This document shows, piece after piece, positions 1 through 4,844 of a DNA stretch of 12,668 nucleotides. The stretch covers positions 1-12,668 of the forward strand of contig JALWEK010000081.1 in the NCBI GenBank assembly GCA_027014185.1, read 5' to 3'. A program made the position numbers and the translations under genes. The DNA comes from Aquificaceae bacterium (GTDB taxonomy: Bacteria; Aquificota; Aquificia; Aquificales; Aquificaceae). The notes under the pieces were generated by a model that saw only the letters and a list, made by a program, of their open reading frames with translations, had not been told where the DNA came from and searched no databases. Position 1 is the stretch's first letter. The number at the start of each line of letters is the position of its first letter.

Positions 1-116
1 ACAACTTCATAACCCTCAGAACCCACGAGGGTGCCCAGAAGGAGATCAGGGAGTTTGCAGAAGCTATAAGGGACCTTGTAGGGTACAAAGGAACGGACAA
101 GAAAAACAGACTCTGA
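1..116 (+). CDS. C-terminal end of an unidentified protein (partial)
   Basis: An open frame enters from the left edge (codons starting at base 3) and stops at TGA 114-116. It gives about 37 residues that begin NFITLRTHEGAQKEI and end in KKNRL. The stretch looks like a beta-strand followed by an amphipathic helix and then a basic tail, as at the end of a globular domain. Codon choice (ATA, AGG) matches the neighbours. It converges on tkt with only 8 bp between the two stop codons, so there is no room for a separate terminator. I do not recognise the family; the full gene lies outside the window. Confidence 0.6.
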   Translation, partial: NFITLRTHEGAQKEIREFAEAIRDLVGYKGTDKKNRL

Positions 117-124
117 AGGCTGCT

Positions 125-2128
125 TTACCTAAACCATATCTCAACTACCTTCTGGGCCACTGCCTCGGGGGTAAAGCCAAAGTGCTCAAAAAGGACCTTT
201 CCTGGCGCAGATTTTCCAAAGCTCTCCATAGAGATAATCAGCCCTTCTGACCCCACGTACCTGTGCCAGCACGATCCTCTCGCTGCCTCAACAACCACCC
301 TCCTCGTAACTTCCCTCGGGAGAACGCCCTCCTTATACTCATCGCTCTGCATCTCAAAGAGCTCTATGCTGGGAAAGTTCACCACCCTGGTCTTTATACC
401 TCTTTCCTCGAGTATGTCCTTTGCCCCGAGGGCTACGTGGACCTCAGAACCGGTCCCTATAATTATCACATCCGGCGTCCCATCACAGTCGGAGAGAACG
501 TACGCTCCCTTCTCGAGGTTCTCCTCGGAAGGGTACCTGCTCCTATCTATCAGTGGAACGCTCTGTCTTGTTAAAACGATAGCCGTCGGTCCGTTCTTTC
601 TCTGGAGAGCTACCTTCCAGGCCACCTTCACCTCGTTTGCGTCCGCAGGTCTTATAACAACCAGGTTCGGGATAAGTCTTAAGGAAGGAAGCTGTTCAAC
701 GGGCTGATGGGTCGGCCCGTCCTCACCTAAACCTATCGAGTCGTGGGTAAGTACGTATATGACCTGTAAACCGGCCATAGCGGCCAGCCTTATTGGAGGC
801 CTCATGTAATCGGAGAATATAAGGAAGGTCCCACCGTACGGAAGGATCCCACCGTGGTAGGCCATCCCGTTCATTATCGCCCCCATGGCATGTTCCCTCA
901 CCCCGTAGTGGATGTTCCTACCCGTAGGAGAATCCGCCTCTAAGTCTGGGTAGTTCTTAAGAACCGTGTTATTGGACTCGGAAAGATCCGCGGAGCCACC
1001 CAGCATAGTTGGTATGTAATCAGCCATAACGTTCAGGACCTTCCCAGAAGCCTTCCTCGTTGCCATAGGCTCCTCGAACCTGGGAACCTTTTCGTACCAG
1101 CGGAGGCTCCACTCTCTTCTGAAAGCTCTCTCCAGCTCTTCGGCAAGCTCAGGATATTCCTTCTTATACTCCTCGAATAGTTCCTTCCACTCCATCTCCC
1201 TATCCTGACCCAGCTGGACGTGTCTTCTCGTGTACTCAAGGGCTTCCTTAGGAACGTAAAACTCCTCAACAGGCCAGCCAAAATGCTTCTTCGTCTCCAC
1301 AACGTTTTCAGTGCCCAATGGCGCGCCGTGAACCTTAGCTGTGTCCTGCAGCGGGCTTCCGTAACCTATGTGGGTCCTGACAGATATAAAAGAAGGCCTG
1401 TCGGTCTCCCTAGCCTTACCTATGGTCTCCTCTAAAAGATCCAGGTTGTACCCGTCCTCTATGTGGTAAACGTCCCACCCTAAGGCCTCAAACCTCTTCA
1501 AAACATCCTCAGACCAGGCGAGTTTAGTGTCTCCGTCTATTGATATGTGGTTGTTGTCCCATACAACGATCAGCTTACTTAGCCTCCAGTGCCCCGCCAG
1601 GGCCGCGGCCTCGTAAGATATACCTTCCATAAGGTCTCCGTCCGAGCACAGAACGTAGGTGTAGTGATCTATCACGGGATAACCCTTCCTGTTGAAGTAC
1701 GAAGAGAGGAACTTCTCCGCCAGGGCCATCCCTACAGCGTTTCCAAAACCCTGACCGAGCGGTCCTGTGGTAGCCTCAACTCCAGGAGTCAGCCAGCTCT
1801 CAGGGTGTCCAGGGGTCTTACTCCCCAACTGTCTGAACTCTTTTAGATCCTCTATAGATATGTCGTACCCGAACATGAAGAGGGTAGCATACAGCATCGC
1901 CGAGGCGTGGCCGGCGGATAGAACGAACCTGTCCCTGTTTATCCAGTTAGGGTTCTTCGGGTTGAACTTTAAGAACCTATCGTATATGAGGTAGATGATA
2001 TGGGAAGCCCCCAAAGGCATTCCGGGGTGTCCAGATTTTGCTCTTTCAACCTGATCTACGCTCAAAAATCTTATAGTGTTTATGACCAGCTGATCTATCT
2101 CTCTCTGCGAGCCTACCTTAGAGTCCAT
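125..2128 (-). CDS. tkt: Transketolase
   Basis: Thiamine-diphosphate enzyme that moves two-carbon ketol units between sugar phosphates in the non-oxidative pentose phosphate pathway; cytoplasmic. At 667 residues it has the usual bacterial length. Visible motifs are GHPGMP (about 33-38), the TGPLGQG loop (about 121-127), the ThDP/metal motif SDGDLMEG (162-169) with DNN at 191-193, HGAP (about 267-270), DLSES (381-385), the pyrimidine-domain REHAMGA with the predicted catalytic Glu at about 412, and the THDS...GPTHQP substrate loop (461-476). All three domains appear intact. The ATG start is supported by an in-frame TAG five codons upstream. The only SD-like tract (AAGGTGAGGG) overlaps the upstream stop and lies 16 nt from the ATG, so translation may be coupled to the chaperone gene ending 19 bp upstream. 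Family assignment is secure. Confidence 0.96.
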   Translation of the reverse strand: MDSKVGSQREIDQLVINTIRFLSVDQVERAKSGHPGMPLGASHIIYLIYDRFLKFNPKNPNWINRDRFVLSAGHASAMLYATLFMFGYDISIEDLKEFRQLGSKTPGHPESWLTPGVEATTGPLGQGFGNAVGMALAEKFLSSYFNRKGYPVIDHYTYVLCSDGDLMEGISYEAAALAGHWRLSKLIVVWDNNHISIDGDTKLAWSEDVLKRFEALGWDVYHIEDGYNLDLLEETIGKARETDRPSFISVRTHIGYGSPLQDTAKVHGAPLGTENVVETKKHFGWPVEEFYVPKEALEYTRRHVQLGQDREMEWKELFEEYKKEYPELAEELERAFRREWSLRWYEKVPRFEEPMATRKASGKVLNVMADYIPTMLGGSADLSESNNTVLKNYPDLEADSPTGRNIHYGVREHAMGAIMNGMAYHGGILPYGGTFLIFSDYMRPPIRLAAMAGLQVIYVLTHDSIGLGEDGPTHQPVEQLPSLRLIPNLVVIRPADANEVKVAWKVALQRKNGPTAIVLTRQSVPLIDRSRYPSEENLEKGAYVLSDCDGTPDVIIIGTGSEVHVALGAKDILEERGIKTRVVNFPSIELFEMQSDEYKEGVLPREVTRRVVVEAARGSCWHRYVGSEGLIISMESFGKSAPGKVLFEHFGFTPEAVAQKVVEIWFR

Positions 2129-2147
2129 AGTTTCTATATTCTAACCC

Positions 2148-3464
2148 TCACCTTAAGTACTCTTCATTGATTTTGATCTTAGCTTCTTCCACCAGCTTTT
2201 CCACATACATGTTTACAAGCGCATCCTCCTTCGCCCTGATAAGATCCTTCTCCATATCACTTCTGTTCTTCACGGGCTCTGGGCCCAGTCTCCTAGCCTC
2301 TACGTATATTACGGCGTAGCCGTTTACGGTCCTGTAAGGTCCGAATACCCTGTCCTTTGAAAATACCAGCCTGAGGGTGTCATCCCCCCTTATCTTGAAG
2401 AGGGTTATGAACTCCTCAACGCTCGAGTTTTCAAACTCCAGAGGCTTAACATCAACTCTTTCCCCCTTCTCTAGCTTCTCCCTGATCTCCCACGCCTTCT
2501 TTTCCAAGAGCTCATCCACCCTGCTCTTTTTCAAGATATCCTCTATCTCCTCCTTCACCTCGGAGAAAGGCCTTATCTTCCTGGGCTCTATATCCTTCAG
2601 ATAAAGCACGTAGTAAGTTCCTCTAACTTTAGTTATAGTTACCCTATCCTCTTTGGAGAGCCTACCGATCTCTTTAGACACGTCCTTCGGAAGCACCGAT
2701 GGATCCCTTACCTCCCTTCCACCCTCAGGTATCTTCCCTTTCCTCAGGGAGCTGTATATAGAGTGGGCTTTCCTTTTGTCTTCCGTTTCCCAGACCATAT
2801 ATACCTTCCTCTCAGGGGTTAAGAACTTCTCCTTGTTCTCCCTGTAGTAGCGCTCTAGATCCTCGGCACTCGGCTTATAATCGACAGAAAGAGATTTAGG
2901 AGAGATAAGATAGACCTTGCCCTCGAACCTTGTGGAGAGTATCTTCTCCTGAAACTCCCTTTCCCTGTCCGTCAGATAAACCAGCCTGGATATTAAATTT
3001 ATAAGCCTCCTTACTGTCAGCTGCTTCTTCAGGTACGATTCGTACTCTGAGGGCGTAAGACCGACCCTCTCGAGAGCGTCCTTGTACATACCTATATCGA
3101 ACTTCCCGTCCCTGCTGAAGTTAGGATCCCTCTTTATAGCTTCCGCTACCTCTGTATCCGATGCCAGAACACCAAGCTCGATCGCCTTCTGGTAAAGAAC
3201 CTCCCTACTTATCAGGCTGTAGAGTACCTGCCTCTTTACCACACTCCTGAGAACTTCCTTTTCAAGCAGGTCGGAGTACCTGAGAAGCTCGTACCTGAAC
3301 TCCCTAAGGGTAATGCACTCCCCGTTCACTTCCGCAGCACATCTCTTAAGGCCGAACATCTGCTGTATGTCGGCCACACTGAACATCCAGAAGAGAAAGG
3401 ATAGGGATGCTACAGCGATAATTATCGCTGCAAGTCTCTTATGTCTCTGTATTATGGCGTACAT
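2148..3464 (-). CDS. PpiD/SurA-like membrane-anchored periplasmic chaperone with degenerate parvulin domain
   Basis: 438 residues. A short basic N-terminus is followed by one hydrophobic segment (about 11-29, rich in Ile/Ala/Leu/Phe), as in PpiD, where it anchors the protein in the inner membrane with the bulk outside. Residues about 42-170 match the SurA_N-type helical chaperone module (AAEVNGECITLREF, then helices with DREREFQEKIL). Residues about 215-295 and 350-392 resemble parvulin-type repeats (RGTYYVLYLKDIEP; FGPYRTVNGYAVIYVEARR). The canonical HIL signature and the GG-containing active-site loop are not seen, so prolyl isomerase activity is doubtful. A charged helical tail follows. 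The ATG is preceded by AAGGG at good distance (minus strand, about 3470-3474). It lies 24 bp downstream of the tRNA and 19 bp upstream of tkt. The role in envelope protein folding is inferred from the family. Confidence 0.8.
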   Translation of the reverse strand: MYAIIQRHKRLAAIIIAVASLSFLFWMFSVADIQQMFGLKRCAAEVNGECITLREFRYELLRYSDLLEKEVLRSVVKRQVLYSLISREVLYQKAIELGVLASDTEVAEAIKRDPNFSRDGKFDIGMYKDALERVGLTPSEYESYLKKQLTVRRLINLISRLVYLTDREREFQEKILSTRFEGKVYLISPKSLSVDYKPSAEDLERYYRENKEKFLTPERKVYMVWETEDKRKAHSIYSSLRKGKIPEGGREVRDPSVLPKDVSKEIGRLSKEDRVTITKVRGTYYVLYLKDIEPRKIRPFSEVKEEIEDILKKSRVDELLEKKAWEIREKLEKGERVDVKPLEFENSSVEEFITLFKIRGDDTLRLVFSKDRVFGPYRTVNGYAVIYVEARRLGPEPVKNRSDMEKDLIRAKEDALVNMYVEKLVEEAKIKINEEYLR

Positions 3465-3488
3465 ACGACCCTTATTTTAACTTTTATG

Positions 3489-3562
3489 TGGCGGCGGGAG
3501 GAGTCGAACCTCCGACCTGGGACTTATGAGATCCCCGCTCTAACCACCTGAGCTACGCCGCC
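3489..3562 (-). tRNA. tRNA-Met (anticodon CAT); tRNA-Ile2 is an alternative
   Basis: A complete cloverleaf can be drawn on the minus strand: acceptor GGCGGCG (3562-3556) with CGCCGCC (3496-3490), D-stem GCTC/GAGC, anticodon stem GGGAT/GTCCC, loop CTCATAA with anticodon CAT (3526-3528), five-base variable region AGGTC, T-stem GGAGG/CCTCC with loop TTCGACT, and discriminator A at 3489. CCA is not encoded (CAT follows the discriminator), so it must be added by nucleotidyltransferase. The first base pair is G-C and the GC pairs of the anticodon stem lie on its outer side, so this is not an initiator tRNA. Elongator Met is preferred. A lysidine-modified Ile2 tRNA reading ATA would also carry CAT and cannot be excluded by eye. 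Confidence 0.95.
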
Positions 3563-3576
3563 TCAAGCAGTATAAA

Positions 3577-3582
3577 ATTATA
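3577..3582 (-). promoter_or_regulatory. Candidate -10 element for the tRNA transcript
   Basis: The minus strand reads TATAAT 14 bp before the first tRNA base, within the AT-rich TATAAAATTATA stretch at 3571-3582. That stretch can also act as a -10 (TATAAA) for the divergent thioesterase gene starting at 3589. No good -35 is visible on the minus strand (TTCACA at 3597-3602 gives only a 14 bp spacer). Confidence 0.4.
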
Positions 3583-3588
3583 CACATA

Positions 3589-3981
3589 ATGCTCCGTGTG
3601 AAGACCCACGCCAGGATAGACAAGAGCTTGAGCGGAGAACCCGTAAGCGTAGAGGACGGTTCGGCGACCGTTAGGCTGAAAACGAGCGAGGTCATGGTCG
3701 CGGACGAAAAGGGTCTAGTTCACGGGGGGTTTCTGTTCTCCGCTGCGGATTACGCAGCTATGCTTTCCGTAAATCATCCAAACGTTGTCCTTGCGAAAGC
3801 TGAGGTTAAATTTCTGAAGCCAGTTAAAGTGGGGGATGAGGTCCTTTTCAGAGGGGAGGTAAAGGAAAGGGACGGCAAAAAGCTCAAGGTTCTTGTGGAA
3901 GGGGAGAGGAAAGGAGAGAAGGTCTTTGAGGGAACCTTTCTCTGTGTAGTGCCAGAAAGGCACGTTCTTGAAAGGGGATGA
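3589..3981 (+). CDS. Hotdog-fold thioesterase, PaaI-like
   Basis: 130 residues, the normal size for a single hotdog domain. The central motif VHGGFLFSAADYAA (about 44-57) has the HGG turn at 45-47 and an acidic residue (Asp54) on the following helix, as in PaaI/YbgC-type acyl-CoA thioesterases. The following strands AEVKFLKPVKVGDEV and LFRGEVKERDGKKLKV are the typical antiparallel sheet. The family hydrolyses acyl-CoA or related thioesters in the cytoplasm; the substrate cannot be told from sequence. No Shine-Dalgarno sequence precedes the ATG. With a -10-like TATAAA at 3571-3576 the transcript could start within a few bases of the ATG, that is, be near-leaderless. It ends in an ATGA overlap with the next gene. 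Confidence 0.8.
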   Translation: MLRVKTHARIDKSLSGEPVSVEDGSATVRLKTSEVMVADEKGLVHGGFLFSAADYAAMLSVNHPNVVLAKAEVKFLKPVKVGDEVLFRGEVKERDGKKLKVLVEGERKGEKVFEGTFLCVVPERHVLERG

Positions 3982-4334
3982 GCTGGCAAGAAGAGCTCAA
4001 AAGGCTTCTCGATATACCGCAGGAAGCCAAGATAATTACAAAACCCTACTACAGAACCATACCAAAGAAGAACGGCAAAACCTACAGAGCACTTACGATA
4101 CAGTACATTCACGAAGGCAGGAGGAAGTACAAACATATAAAGAAGGATAAAGAACAGATAGTTAGGAAGGCCCTTTCGAGAGAAGATCTGGCCTACGAGT
4201 ATGCGGCTTCCAAGCTGAGAGATATCAAAGCGTTTCTCGAAAGCTTTTCGGATGAGAGAACGCGTAAGAACCTGTATCCTCTGCTCAAAGAAATAGACAA
4301 GCTCCTTATGAAGATATCCACAAGGATCTTTTAG
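3978..4334 (+). CDS. Small basic protein of unknown function next to the putative origin
   Basis: 118 residues, not recognised with confidence. About 29 Lys/Arg against about 16 Asp/Glu make it strongly basic. Residues about 18-55 (KPYYRTIPKKNGKTYRALT, then IQYIHEGRRKYKHIKKDKE) look like two or three short beta-strands with basic turns. This is loosely similar to small proteins with a YYR..KKNGK..Y pattern that often precede a helical tail. Residues about 56-115 are predicted helical (REDLAYEYAASKLRDIKAFLES; NLYPLLKEIDKLLMKI). There is no signal peptide or membrane segment. The start overlaps the thioesterase stop as ATGA, so translation is probably coupled; the GGGG before the ATG is too close to be a normal SD. 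Its stop is followed directly by the DnaA-box region. Nucleic-acid binding is plausible from charge but unproven. Confidence 0.7.
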   Translation: MSWQEELKRLLDIPQEAKIITKPYYRTIPKKNGKTYRALTIQYIHEGRRKYKHIKKDKEQIVRKALSREDLAYEYAASKLRDIKAFLESFSDERTRKNLYPLLKEIDKLLMKISTRIF

Positions 4335-4380
4335 CTTTTCCCTTCCTAACTCTTTCTCTTTAATCTTATATAGCTGTTCT

Positions 4381-4410
4381 TTTAAAAAGTAAAAATTATT
4401 AATGAATGAG
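4381..4410. other. Candidate DNA unwinding element
   Basis: Only 4 of 30 bases are G or C (TTTAAAAAGT, AAAAATTATT, AATGAATGAG). It lies at the left end of the box-bearing region, 46 bp before the first box-like site at 4457. A second AT-rich patch with alternating TATATATA lies at 4597-4608, inside the left arm, and is a competing candidate. I could not recognise a clean DnaA-trio series beside either. Confidence 0.4.
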
Positions 4411-4443
4411 CTAGCTAAATCCAAAAACACAGTCTTATCAATG

Positions 4444-4739
4444 ACTTACCGACAGACTATCCACATTGTGCTGTAATTGTCCAGAATAATCAATAACTTT
4501 TGAACGTAATATTTGCACATATTTATCAAGAACTTTTAAACTTTCCACATTGCGTACGGATTATACACATATACCAATAACTTATCTCTGTGCAGAATGT
4601 ATATATATGTAAATGACTTATGTTTTTATCCACATTTATCCACATAGTGCTCTGTTTTTATAGCAATATCAAAGGCTTATGCTTGACACGGTTGCATAGT
4701 GCTATAAACAACTTACGAACTTTCCACATCTTCTACACA
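4444..4739 (+). repeat. Left arm of the origin: degenerate repeats carrying forward DnaA boxes
   Basis: Forward boxes or near-boxes occur at 4457 (CTATCCACA), 4541 (CTTTCCACA), 4561 (TTATACACA), 4626 and 4636 (TTATCCACA), 4720 (CTTTCCACA) and 4731 (TTCTACACA). Several are preceded by an ACTTA-like word: ACTTTTAAACTTTCCACAT at 4532-4550 and ACTTACGAACTTTCCACAT at 4711-4729 agree at 16 of 19 positions, and 4616-4635 is a looser copy. ACTTA/ACTTT/GCTTA words at 4496/4532, 4580/4616 and 4675/4711 are each 36 bp apart. CAATAACTT occurs exactly at 4491 and 4575; CATAGTGCT exactly at 4643 and 4695, with CATTGTGCT at 4464. The arm looks like a diverged tandem duplication of a unit about 84-95 bp long. 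Confidence 0.6.
4683..4708 (+). promoter_or_regulatory. Candidate sigma-70 promoter inside the origin, reading toward the sigma-54 activator gene
   Basis: A perfect -35 hexamer TTGACA (4683-4688) is followed after 14 bp by TATAAA (4703-4708), which carries an extended -10 dinucleotide (TGC at 4700-4702). The spacer is short, but the extended -10 could compensate. Transcription from about 4715 would run through the reverse DnaA-box array and give a leader of about 130 nt for the gene starting at 4845. A second, weaker option is the -10-like TAAAAT at 4833-4838, which would make that mRNA nearly leaderless. Confidence 0.4.
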
Positions 4740-4743
4740 GGTC

Positions 4744-4839
4744 TGTGGATAACTGCCACCAGATTGTGGATAATTTGTGGATAGATTGTGGATAAATTGT
4801 GGACAATTTGTGGAAAACTTGTGGATGGATTGTAAAATG
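4744..4839 (-). repeat. Right arm of the origin: helically phased reverse DnaA-box array, 11 bp period
   Basis: As read on the + strand, boxes begin at 4744 (TGTGGATAA), 4765 (TGTGGATAA), 4776 (TGTGGATAG), 4787 (TGTGGATAA), 4798 (TGTGGACAA), 4809 (TGTGGAAAA) and 4820 (TGTGGATGG). From 4765 on, the start-to-start spacing is exactly 11 bp, leaving 2 bp between boxes. The next register at 4831 reads TGTAAAATG, a further decayed copy. All share one orientation. The match to consensus weakens toward the following gene. Same-strand boxes about one helical turn apart fit cooperative filament assembly by DnaA, known from other bacteria. Confidence 0.8.
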
Positions 4840-4844
4840 TAAGT

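Larger units (their letters stand above)
4335..4844. other. oriC: Putative chromosomal replication origin (oriC) with DnaA-box clusters
   Basis: A 510 bp AT-rich stretch without a credible gene. It contains three exact TTATNCACA boxes on the + strand (4561-4569 TTATACACA; 4626-4634 and 4636-4644 TTATCCACA), with related sites at 4457, 4541, 4720 and 4731. On the minus strand there are three exact TGTGGATAA boxes (4744, 4765, 4787) and four related ones (4776, 4798, 4809, 4820). The two sets point toward each other and meet at 4736-4747, where CACAG and CTGTG are separated by GT. A very AT-rich block (4381-4410, 4 G/C of 30) at the left could be the unwinding element. Most flanking genes are transcribed away from it. 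Density, orientation and phasing are those of bacterial origins. dnaA is not adjacent. A large DnaA-controlled regulatory region is the alternative. Confidence 0.78.

Noticed and set aside
125..2128. Several + strand open frames of 70-113 codons antisense to tkt.
   Set aside because: Shadows of the minus-strand gene. Transketolase motifs are continuous over the whole minus-strand frame and the antisense products have no recognisable features.
3774..4430. Minus-strand open frame of 218 codons antisense to the thioesterase and the small basic protein.
   Set aside because: Low-complexity, hydrophobic/serine-rich product without motifs. The + strand genes show the better codon pattern, family match and ATGA coupling.
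4371..4470. DnaA-trio motif next to a box in the AT-rich flank.
   Set aside because: Scattered TAG/CTA/GAA triplets occur, but no run in constant register adjoins a box. Not claimed.
4685..4697. Sigma-54-like promoter: GACACG followed by TTGCAT upstream of the response regulator gene.
   Set aside because: The gap between the two halves is about 3 bp shorter than the -24/-12 spacing requires, and the GG of the -24 element is absent.
4335..4844. CRISPR array or plasmid iterons as explanation for the repeats.
   Set aside because: The repeats are 9-mers matching the DnaA box with 2 bp gaps, in both orientations. There are no 30 bp repeats with unique spacers, no cas or rep genes, and the surroundings are chromosomal housekeeping genes.
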